NCBI RefSeq assembly: GCF_009796785.1
Contig: NZ_CP047026.1
Location: forward strand, 3,454,501-3,518,500
Direction: 5' to 3'
DNA length: 64,000 nucleotides
Source of the DNA: Polaribacter sp. L3A8
GTDB taxonomy: Bacteria > Bacteroidota > Bacteroidia > Flavobacteriales > Flavobacteriaceae
The notes beneath the pieces were generated by a model. That model saw only the letters and a program-made list of their open reading frames with translations, had not been told where the DNA came from and ran no database searches. Position numbers and translations under genes: made by a program. Of the stretch, positions 43,838-50,521 are shown in pieces; positions within the stretch are counted from its first letter, which is position 1, and each line of letters begins with the position of its first letter.

Positions 43838-45049
43838 TTACTGTCCTCTTCTTCTAGATGATGTTGATGAACTTCTAGAGCTACTACTTCTACTTGGTGT
43901 GCTTCTTGTAGATGAGCTTCTCGTTGAAGACGAACTTCTTGAAGAAGGTGTGTAAGTGTTATTTCTACTAGATGAGGTAGTAGTTCTTCTTGGTGTAGAA
44001 TTAGTAGTTGTGCTTCTTGTTGAACTTGTATTTCTTGATGTTGTAGATCTGCTAGTACTTCTAGATGAAGTGTTAGAACTTCTGTTTGTAGAAGGTGTAG
44101 ATGATCTTCTAACAACTACAACTTGTCTATTGTTTTTAGAGTTTGTATTGTTGTTTACGCTAGTATTATTTCTCCTTGTAGATGAACTACTTCTAGTGCT
44201 TCTTGTAGGAGATGTACTTCTTCTTGTGGTTGTAGAGCTTCTACTAGGTGTAGTGGTGCTTCTCCTTCTAGACGTACTTGTAGGTTGTTTACTTGTAGTT
44301 GTACTTCTTCTACTATTTGCTGTTGTGCTGCTGCTTCTACTTGTTGTTGTATTTCTATTTCTTGAGTTAATAGTGCTATTTCTTCTATATGAGCTGTTGC
44401 TTGTATTTCTTCTTCCGTAATTATTATTTCTGTTACTATAATTAGTATACCTATTATTGTTATATCTATAGTTGTTTCTATATCTAGAATAGTAAGGTTG
44501 GTAATAATATGGTGTATAAAAACCTACATTCCAAGCATAAGAATTATGGTAAGGATGCCAATAAGGGTTGTAGTTCCAATTGTAACCTCTATAATTCCAG
44601 TTTCTGTATCCCCAAGTATCAAAAGTGTTGTAGCCATAGTAATTATTCCAATAAGGGTTTTCAATTACGTTAACACTTACAACAACGTCATTGTTGTCAT
44701 TTTGTCCCCAAGGTTGGTTTTGTTTATAGTTTAATGTATTATCAATATCCTCTTCATCAACATAGATAGTATCTACAGAATTATATTCATCAACATCTGT
44801 AAAAACGTCATTATTATCTGAGTTTTCTAAACTATTTAGTTTGTTTAAAAAATAATTATCATTGTAGTCGTCATATTCTTCATTATCAACTATAATTACT
44901 TTATTAGACTCTCTATACTCTGTTTCATCACCATAAATACCGTCATCATTATATGCACTTTGATAAGTTCCGCAAGAAACCATTACCAAACTTGTTGTTA
45001 GTAAAATTAATAGCTGACTTAGGGTTCGATTTATATATGGTAGTTTCAT
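43838..45049 (-). CDS. Low-complexity Ser/Thr/Arg/Asn/Tyr-rich lipoprotein
   Basis: An unrecognised 403-residue exported lipoprotein. A signal with lipobox near residues 22-26 (LVMVSCGTY) is followed by an acidic segment (about 30-115, many Asp/Asn/Glu). A Tyr/Trp/Asn-rich stretch comes next (about 130-215: WNNYYGYN, YRGYNWNYNPYW, YYQPYYSRY). The last 190 residues are almost only Ser, Thr, Arg and Asn (SSTRRS, TTSRNTSSTRST, RSSSSRSSSTSSRRRGQ), highly basic and probably disordered. It precedes the FadL-like gene. The sharp acidic-aromatic-basic layering suggests a surface or cell-wall-binding role; this is a guess. Confidence 0.75.
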   Translation of the reverse strand: MKLPYINRTLSQLLILLTTSLVMVSCGTYQSAYNDDGIYGDETEYRESNKVIIVDNEEYDDYNDNYFLNKLNSLENSDNNDVFTDVDEYNSVDTIYVDEEDIDNTLNYKQNQPWGQNDNNDVVVSVNVIENPYWNNYYGYNTFDTWGYRNWNYRGYNWNYNPYWHPYHNSYAWNVGFYTPYYYQPYYSRYRNNYRYNNNRYTNYSNRNNNYGRRNTSNSSYRRNSTINSRNRNTTTSRSSSTTANSRRSTTTSKQPTSTSRRRSTTTPSRSSTTTRRSTSPTRSTRSSSSTRRNNTSVNNNTNSKNNRQVVVVRRSSTPSTNRSSNTSSRSTSRSTTSRNTSSTRSTTTNSTPRRTTTSSSRNNTYTPSSRSSSSTRSSSTRSTPSRSSSSRSSSTSSRRRGQ

Positions 45050-45204
45050 AATGAATATATTTAGATGAATACTTATTTTATTACTTAAATGTAGTTAAAA
45101 CTCTTTTAATTATAGTAGTTTTGTACTGTTTTTGTAAAATATAACTAATTTTTAACGAACACTTACACAATAAAGGTAACAATATTTGTGCCAAACTTTT
45201 GATT

Positions 45205-46683
45205 ATGAGTAAACATTTAACGAAAAGAGCCGACGATTATTCTAAATGGTATAACGAGCTAGTAGTGAAAGCAGATTTAGCTGAAAATTCTGCAGTTAGA
45301 GGTTGTATGGTTATTAAACCCTATGGTTTTGCTATATGGGAAAAAATGCAAGCAGAACTGGATAGAATGTTTAAAGAAACAGGGCACGAGAATGCCTATT
45401 TTCCATTGTTTGTTCCTAAAAGTTTGTTTGAAGCTGAAGAAAAAAACGCAGAAGGTTTTGCTAAAGAATGTGCAGTAGTAACACATTATCGTTTACAAAA
45501 CGATCCTGATAATCCAGGTAAATTAAGGGTAGATCCAGAAGCTAAATTAGAAGAAGAATTGGTTGTAAGGCCAACATCTGAAGCGATTATTTGGAACACG
45601 TATAAAGGTTGGATTCAATCTTATAGAGATTTACCATTGTTAATAAACCAATGGGCAAATGTTGTTCGTTGGGAAATGCGTACGCGATTATTTTTGCGTA
45701 CTGCAGAGTTTTTATGGCAAGAAGGGCATACTGCTCATGCAACAAAAGCCGAAGCAATAACAGAATCTAGACAGATGCAAGATGTGTATGCAACATTTGC
45801 AGAAAACTTTATGGCAATGCCAGTTGTCAAAGGGATAAAGTCTGATAGTGAGCGTTTTGCGGGTGCAGAAGATACCTATACTATAGAAGCTTTAATGCAA
45901 GACGGAAAAGCTTTACAGGCAGGAACAAGTCATTTTTTAGGACAAAATTTTGCAAAAGCTTTTGATGTGAAATTTACTTCTAAAGAAGGAAAAAAAGAAT
46001 ATGTTTGGGCAACGTCTTGGGGCGTTTCTACACGTTTAATAGGTGGTTTAATTATGACGCATTCTGATGATTTAGGTTTGGTTTTACCGCCTAAGTTAGC
46101 GCCTATACAAGTAGTAATTGTTCCTATTTATAAAGGAGAAGATCAATTAGAAGCTATTTCTGAGAAAATGAATGTAATTGTAAAAGAATTACGCTTAAAA
46201 GGAATCTCTGTTAAATTTGATACTAGAGATACATATAGACCGGGTGCAAAATTTGCAGAATATGAATTAAAAGGAGTTCCTGTTAGAATTGCAGTTGGGA
46301 ATAGAGATTTAGAAAACGGAACTTTAGAGATTGCCAGAAGAGATACTTTAGAGAAACAAATTGTTGCACAAGAGGATACTGTTTCTTTTATTGAAAATCT
46401 TTTAGAAGAAATTCAAGAAAATTTATTTAAAAAAGCAATAGATTTTAGAGCAGCCCATACAACTGTTGTAGATGATTTTAAAGAATTTAAAAGCGCAATA
46501 AAAAATAAAGGAGGTTTTGTTTCTGCCCATTGGGATGGTACAGAAGAAACAGAAGAAAGGATAAAAGAATATACTAAGGCTACAATTAGATGTATTCCTA
46601 ATGATGCTAAAGAAGAAATAGGTGTTTGTGTTTTAACAGGAAAACCGTCTTCTAAAAGGGTGCTTTTTGCAAAAGCATATTAA
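45205..46683 (+). CDS. proS: Prolyl-tRNA synthetase, archaeal/eukaryotic type
   Basis: Charges tRNA-Pro. The ATG at 45205 gives 492 residues, preferred over an upstream TTG. It is the ProS type 3 form: class II motif 1 region FPLFVPKSL, motif 2 [26 protein letters not shown], motif 3 [16 protein letters not shown], an anticodon-binding domain (about 290-390), and a C-terminal domain ending FAKAY, the family's Tyr terminus. The zinc site of that last domain is degraded: only Cys463 and Cys475 remain, and the usual Cys pair near 442-451 is absent ([10 protein letters not shown]). No bacterial INS domain is present. Confidence 0.95.
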   Translation: MSKHLTKRADDYSKWYNELVVKADLAENSAVRGCMVIKPYGFAIWEKMQAELDRMFKETGHENAYFPLFVPKSLFEAEEKNAEGFAKECAVVTHYRLQNDPDNPGKLRVDPEAKLEEELVVRPTSEAIIWNTYKGWIQSYRDLPLLINQWANVVRWEMRTRLFLRTAEFLWQEGHTAHATKAEAITESRQMQDVYATFAENFMAMPVVKGIKSDSERFAGAEDTYTIEALMQDGKALQAGTSHFLGQNFAKAFDVKFTSKEGKKEYVWATSWGVSTRLIGGLIMTHSDDLGLVLPPKLAPIQVVIVPIYKGEDQLEAISEKMNVIVKELRLKGISVKFDTRDTYRPGAKFAEYELKGVPVRIAVGNRDLENGTLEIARRDTLEKQIVAQEDTVSFIENLLEEIQENLFKKAIDFRAAHTTVVDDFKEFKSAIKNKGGFVSAHWDGTEETEERIKEYTKATIRCIPNDAKEEIGVCVLTGKPSSKRVLFAKAY

Positions 46684-46717
46684 TTTTGAAAAAAAACTAT
46701 TTTTTTTTCAAAAACTA

Positions 46718-46747
46718 TTGCAAGATATAAAAAACATTGTATATTTG
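46718..46747 (+). promoter_or_regulatory. Promoter for tRNA-Glu/rpsT
   Basis: TTG at 46718-46720, 19 bases, then TATATTTG at 46740-46747: an exact Bacteroidetes promoter 31 bases before the mature tRNA 5' end. Confidence 0.82.
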
Positions 46748-46778
46748 CACCCGCAATTGAGTTATGCTTGATTGTTCT

Positions 46779-46850
46779 GGTCCGTTCGTCTAGGGGTTAG
46801 GACGCATGGTTTTCATCCATGTAACACGGGTTCGATTCCCGTACGGACTA
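46779..46850 (+). tRNA. tRNA-Glu (anticodon TTC)
   Basis: A 72-base tRNA with acceptor GGTCCGT pairing ACGGACT (G-T first pair) and discriminator A. The D-arm is TCGTCTAGGGGTTAGGA, the anticodon loop TTTTCAT has TTC, and the T-arm is CGGGTTCGATTCCCG. CCA is not encoded. It lies 35 bases before rpsT with no terminator, so the two are likely on one transcript. Confidence 0.96.
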
Positions 46851-46885
46851 CAATGTTTTAATACAAAAAACAAATTAAAGGAATT

Positions 46886-47137
46886 ATGGCAAATCACAAG
46901 TCAGCATTAAAGAGAATTAGAAGTAACGAAACTAAAAGGTTACGTAATAAATATCAGCACAAAACTACTCGTAATGCTGTTAGAGATTTACGTACTGTTG
47001 AAGATAAAAAAGATGCAGAAGAAAAATTAGTTAAAGTTATTTCTATGTTAGATAAATTAGCGAAGACTAATATTATCCATAAAAATAAAGCGGCTAATTT
47101 AAAATCTAAATTAACAAAGCACGTAGCTGCATTGTAA
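46886..47137 (+). CDS. rpsT: 30S ribosomal protein S20
   Basis: Primary 16S rRNA-binding protein. The 83 residues are very basic with the family pattern [31 protein letters not shown] and [20 protein letters not shown]. It follows tRNA-Glu on the same transcript and ends with a strong hairpin terminator. Confidence 0.98.
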   Translation: MANHKSALKRIRSNETKRLRNKYQHKTTRNAVRDLRTVEDKKDAEEKLVKVISMLDKLAKTNIIHKNKAANLKSKLTKHVAAL

Positions 47138-47160
47138 GATTTATTTCCTGAAAAATTTAA

Positions 47161-47193
47161 AACTCTGAATATTTATATTCAGAGTTTTTTTTG
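47161..47193 (+). terminator. Terminator after rpsT
   Basis: AACTCTGAATAT / ATATTCAGAGTT stem of 12 bp followed by T8. Confidence 0.9.
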
Positions 47194-47224
47194 CTCCTAT
47201 TTTAAATTTACTTCACTTTAAGGA

Positions 47225-47251
47225 CCAAGGATCAAGAACCAAGGATCAAGT
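47225..47251 (+). repeat. Short tandem repeat at the IS left flank
   Basis: Two near-identical 13-base units (CCAAGGATCAAGA and ACCAAGGATCAAGT) directly before the insertion-sequence end. AAGGACCAAGGATCAAG stretches of this kind are frequent between flavobacterial genes. Confidence 0.6.
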
Positions 47252-47274
47252 CAAAAAGTTGTGGGATTTAAGAA

Positions 47275-48267
47275 TTACGCAAAAATAGTAGTAAGTCTAT
47301 ATAAGAAAAAATCCACATTTCTGACGCCTCTAAACTGTGCTCTAAAGGCTTTAATTTTAGCATTGAATGATTCTGCTGATGCATTCGTACTTCGATTATC
47401 AAAATAGTTTAAGATGTTTTTATAATGTATCGACATCGTTCTAGCTATAGTGTTGAAGCTTTTAAAGTGTGCCTGTCTTACTTTTTCATCCCATTTAGCA
47501 AGTCTTATAAGTGCTGATGTTTTGTCTGTAGTGTTATTGAATATCCAAGATAGATTTTGACATAACTTGTATGCTTTCTCTATATCAGGATATTTTTCAA
47601 ACAATATTTCTGCTCTTATAGATTGATTTTTAGTCCATTTACTACTTGATTTATATAATAGATATCTGCTTCTAGCTAATAGTTGTTTGAGTGTATCTCC
47701 ATTTGGTAATAGTTTTTGGGTGTATTTTAAAGATTTACTTCTGGCGTTTTCAATGGCATCATTCTCAACATCAATCGCTTCCCACCGATGTTTAATTCTT
47801 ATTTCTTGCAGTGCATCTAATGCTAATTTTTGCACATGAAAACGATCTATTACTAAGGCAGCGTTTGGAAAGGATTTCTTGACTATAAGCCCCATATTTC
47901 CTGCCATATCCAAGGTTACTTCCATGACTTTCTTCCTATGTTTTAAAGGAATTTTATGAAGTATTTTTATGACAACTTCAGCTTTGGTTCCTTTAACCAT
48001 GGCTACTATTGCGCCTTTCTTTCCTTTAGCTGATTTATTTGTTATTATGGTATATAAATCACCGTTGGAAAAGGCAGTTTCGTCAAGTGATAAGTGAGTC
48101 CTTAAATTCTTTGTGAACAATAACCAGTCTGTTGCGTGCTTCTGTTGATCCCATGCTTTAAAATCACTTAAATAATCCTTATACTGTCTTTGTAAACTTC
48201 TAGGGTTTACGCCGTAGAAATTAGCTACAGTACTAGTGTTAGTTGCGTTATTACTGACTGATATCTT
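47275..48267 (-). CDS. ISAon1-family transposase, catalytic ORF B
   Basis: ISL3-type DDE transposase. The frame is open from just after a stop at 48268-48270 to 47275. The first internal ATG (48120) would cut off the helix-turn-helix-like start VANFYGVNPRSLQRQYKDY that precedes it, so translation probably enters from ORF A. Catalytic elements are LSLDETAFS with the first Asp, VTLDMAGNMGLIV and LVIDRFHVQKLALDAL (second Asp), and a C-terminal SAESFNAKIKAFRAQFRG with Glu. The C-terminus FFLYRLTTIFA is complete. No ordinary start codon or ribosome site was found upstream in this frame. Confidence 0.8.
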   Translation of the reverse strand, partial: KISVSNNATNTSTVANFYGVNPRSLQRQYKDYLSDFKAWDQQKHATDWLLFTKNLRTHLSLDETAFSNGDLYTIITNKSAKGKKGAIVAMVKGTKAEVVIKILHKIPLKHRKKVMEVTLDMAGNMGLIVKKSFPNAALVIDRFHVQKLALDALQEIRIKHRWEAIDVENDAIENARSKSLKYTQKLLPNGDTLKQLLARSRYLLYKSSSKWTKNQSIRAEILFEKYPDIEKAYKLCQNLSWIFNNTTDKTSALIRLAKWDEKVRQAHFKSFNTIARTMSIHYKNILNYFDNRSTNASAESFNAKIKAFRAQFRGVRNVDFFLYRLTTIFA

Positions 48268-48601
48268 TTAAAAAAGCAGCAAATTCACTAGTTATTCTAG
48301 TGCCTTTTGCTACTAATTGCCAATCTCTAGTAACTACTTTTTTAGAATTTTCCTCAACCCAACGTCGTCTAATAACATGTAGAAAAACGTTTTTACCTCG
48401 AATTGGAAAATCTTGAATAGTAGCTTCAGAAAAAAAACCTTTAGAACTTAATTTAAGTGCTTTAAATTCTTCTGGAATTGTATTTAATTCTGTGAAATGG
48501 AAATGAAGTTCTCCATTTTTAACTTCGTGTTTCGTTAGTTTAAAGTAGTCAACAAGAATTTCTGGTAATAATAGTTTTGTAAGCTCAATTGAAGTGTCCA
48601 A
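48251..48601 (-). CDS. ISAon1-family transposase N-terminal-region protein, ORF A
   Basis: A 116-residue ORF within the IS, upstream of the catalytic frame. Motifs LLLPEILVDYFKLTKHEV, ELHFHFTELNTIPEEF, FFSEATIQDFPIRG and VIRRRWVEENSKKVVTRDWQLVAKGTRIT match the zinc-ribbon-like DNA-recognition region of ISL3/ISAon1 transposases, here without the Cys residues. Its stop (48251-48253) overlaps the ORF B open frame by 17 bases. Shifting forward by one base near TTTTTTAAAAG (48266-48276, minus) would fuse the two proteins. Confidence 0.8.
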   Translation of the reverse strand: MDTSIELTKLLLPEILVDYFKLTKHEVKNGELHFHFTELNTIPEEFKALKLSSKGFFSEATIQDFPIRGKNVFLHVIRRRWVEENSKKVVTRDWQLVAKGTRITSEFAAFLKDISQ

Positions 48602-48659
48602 AATAGAGATTTATTAGACTGTAAAGTTCATGCTTTTTAATTTACTCCACAACTTTTTG

Positions 48660-48914
48660 TGTTGATCCGACAAAACTTGTGTGATTTAGGAATTATGTGT
48701 AAATAATAATTAATTAGAGATATGAATAAATTAAACTTGCACAAAACAATGGGTAAAATTATTTTAAACTTACTTAAAAAAAGTAGTAAACTATAAATAG
48801 TTACCCTTTATTTCTAAATTTATTCAGTTTTAAGAAATGGTCTTATTTATTAAATAATCGATATATTTCTTATTATTTTTAATACAGAATAGAATTGTAT
48901 CGCTGGTTATAGTT
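48660..48914. other. Spacer with a decayed IS end
   Basis: No gene. Bases 48671-48713 resemble the IS left end 47252-47295 in the same direction (CAAAA, then CTTGTGTGATTTAGGAATTA against GTTGTGGGATTTAAGAATTA), including the position of the transposase stop codon. The remainder to 48914 is A/T-rich with nothing recognised. Confidence 0.55.
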
Positions 48915-49301
48915 TTATTTTCGAAAACCTTTTTTTCTATGCCTCTGTAATCTATTGTGTACTTTTATGGAGTGGGTTACTTTTCTAACAACAGCAAATA
49001 TGCCACCAAGCATAGCGCCAAGAAATGCACCCATTGTAATTGGATCGAAATTATGGCCTGTAATAAGGTATTTTAGATAGAAAATAATGATTCCTATAAA
49101 TATAGCAACAAGAAATACTTTTAGTTTAGATTTAGATAGATGTGCATAAATACCAACAAAAAAACCTGTTATTATTGATGTTGCTGTAATTTTCGTTAGA
49201 ATTAATTCAATGATATTAATTTCATCGGCAATAAAGATTGATGTTACAAACATGCCTAATAAAAGACCTGAGATTATACCAATTAAAATTTTTTTAATCA
49301 T
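48915..49301 (-). CDS. Small polytopic membrane protein (128 aa)
   Basis: I do not recognise a family. Four hydrophobic helices are predicted at about residues 3-25, 31-52, 62-82 and 90-108, with a short Lys-rich cytoplasmic loop in the middle (SKSKLK). The strongly basic C-terminal tail ends KVHNRLQRHRKKGFRK. Gly-rich TM segments (GIISGLLLGMFV, GAFLGAMLGGIFAVV) suggest tight packing or a small channel/carrier-like protein, but no function can be given. It lies between the IS and the GSCFA gene with about 150 bases on each side of unassigned sequence. Confidence 0.6.
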   Translation of the reverse strand: MIKKILIGIISGLLLGMFVTSIFIADEINIIELILTKITATSIITGFFVGIYAHLSKSKLKVFLVAIFIGIIIFYLKYLITGHNFDPITMGAFLGAMLGGIFAVVRKVTHSIKVHNRLQRHRKKGFRK

Positions 49302-49447
49302 TTTTTAATAAAATTATAGCTTATAAAAGTACATCTTTTTTTTTATTAATTTAAGCTTGTTTCTTTTGCCCTTTCGTTCTTCTTTTTTTTGAAGTTTTTA
49401 GCTTCTAGATTAGAAAAGTAAACAAAACTTAATAAATTGATTTTGGT

Positions 49448-50395
49448 TTAAAATTTGATAAAAGATAACTGAGTCTTTATTTTTGATTTTTTCAGCTCTA
49501 AACTCTTTAAAAACTGCTGATGTTGTGCTGATTTTTCATTAAAAGGTCTGTGAGATATTCCTTTTTGAATTACTTCAATTTCTTTCATCATCGATTTTGA
49601 GCTTTCAGAAAACCAAGTTTCAGAAAACTTTTCCCAAATGTAATTGATGGCTGTTTTATTTGGGTGAATCATATCTTCGGTATAAAACCGATAATCTCTT
49701 AATTCATCCATCATAATTTCATAAGAAGGAAAATAGAAGGTGTAGCCTTCATTAAGTATATTGTGTATTGCAGTAATTAAATGCGCTTTACTTAACGTGT
49801 TTTCTATAAAACCGTCTTTTAAATGTCTTACAGGAGAAACCGTAAAAAGTACTTTTATTTCTTTATTGATAGATTTTAGCAGTTCAATTATGGCTTCTAA
49901 GCTTTCAGAAATCTCATCTACAGATAATAATTCTTTTAAGAACTTTTTCTGCGGAATTTTATGGCAATTAGCAACAATTGTATCTGTTTCTATAAAACGA
50001 TACACCCAAGAAGTACCTAATGTTATAATAACATGTGTTGCAGCTTCTAATTGATTGTTAGTCGATGAAATTGCGGTATTCAGATTATTTAAAAGCTCGT
50101 TTTTATCAGCAGAACTTAAATTAGAATGCGCATCAAAACAATGCCAACGTTCATTTTGAAAGGTTAAATCGTCTACTGTATAAACTTTTTCATTAATAGC
50201 GTTTGTAATTAAATTCTCAACAGCTTTTGGATGAAATAGAATACCGAAAGGATTTTGATTAGATTGAAACTTATAATAGGTTAATTTATCTCCAATATTT
50301 TCTGAAAAACAAGAACCTAATAAAACAATTTTAGAGTTGTAGTCTATGGTGTTTTTTATTTCTTTTTTTAAGGGAATTTTAGTTTGGAGTTGCAT
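49448..50395 (-). CDS. GSCFA-domain protein
   Basis: A 315-residue protein with the GSCFA signature IVLLGSCFSENIGDKL, giving the domain its name, then NPFGILFHP and TLGTSWVYRF with VSPVRHLKDGF. The C-terminal part has PSYEIMMDELRDYRFYTEDMIHPN, an SGNH-hydrolase-like DxxHPN block. The Ser in GSC, the Asp and His in the later block would form an esterase-like triad. Members are annotated only by domain in bacteria; I infer hydrolysis of an ester or an envelope sugar modification, without proof. The next gene upstream is alaS, with a palindromic repeat between. Confidence 0.85.
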   Translation of the reverse strand: MQLQTKIPLKKEIKNTIDYNSKIVLLGSCFSENIGDKLTYYKFQSNQNPFGILFHPKAVENLITNAINEKVYTVDDLTFQNERWHCFDAHSNLSSADKNELLNNLNTAISSTNNQLEAATHVIITLGTSWVYRFIETDTIVANCHKIPQKKFLKELLSVDEISESLEAIIELLKSINKEIKVLFTVSPVRHLKDGFIENTLSKAHLITAIHNILNEGYTFYFPSYEIMMDELRDYRFYTEDMIHPNKTAINYIWEKFSETWFSESSKSMMKEIEVIQKGISHRPFNEKSAQHQQFLKSLELKKSKIKTQLSFIKF

Positions 50396-50429
50396 AGTTT
50401 TTCTCGGAAAGCTTTAAAGTTTAATTTTT

Positions 50430-50511
50430 TCTCGCAAAGGCGCAGAGTCGCAAAGTTTTGGTTTTATAACTTGTTATAAAAATTTCTTCGCATCTTAGCG
50501 CCTTTGCGAGA
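50430..50511. repeat. Inverted repeat with TCTCGCAAAGGCGC arms
   Basis: TCTCGCAAAGGCGC (50430-50443) and GCGCCTTTGCGAGA (50498-50511) form a perfect 14-bp stem around an A/T loop. It sits after the alaS stop and before the GSCFA gene on minus. The arm is a frequent dispersed element in flavobacterial genomes by my recollection; it may also slow or end transcription. Confidence 0.75.
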
Positions 50512-50521
50512 TAACTTATTT

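Larger units (their letters stand above)
47252..48659 (-). mobile_element. ISAon1-like insertion sequence (ISL3-related)
   Basis: A 1408-base element bounded by inverted ends CAAAAAGTTGTGG (47252-47264) and CCACAACTTTTTG (48647-48659), 13 of 13 bases paired. Two overlapping minus-strand frames encode an N-terminal-region protein and a DDE transposase. No clear target-site duplication was seen next to the ends. A degenerate extra copy of the left end lies just outside the right end (48671-48713), which indicates an earlier related element at this site. Confidence 0.82.

Noticed and set aside
43810..44115. A 101-residue minus-strand ORF overlapping the lipoprotein in another frame
   Set aside because: Leu/Glu/Gln/His repeats are a frame-shifted reading of the same codons; the lipoprotein frame has the signal peptide and lipobox.
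44160..44360. A CRISPR-like array from the repeated CTTCTAGATG motifs
   Set aside because: The repeats are irregular, without constant spacer length, and are explained by Ser/Arg/Thr codons of the coding gene.
43956..44420. Long plus-strand ORF opposite the low-complexity lipoprotein
   Set aside because: Its Leu/Val/Glu-rich translation mirrors the Ser/Thr/Arg codons of the sense gene; no start context or promoter was seen.
47244..47251. A target-site duplication for the IS
   Set aside because: GATCAAGT before the left end does not match the eight bases after the right end (TGTTGATC); only a shared GATC is present at differing positions.
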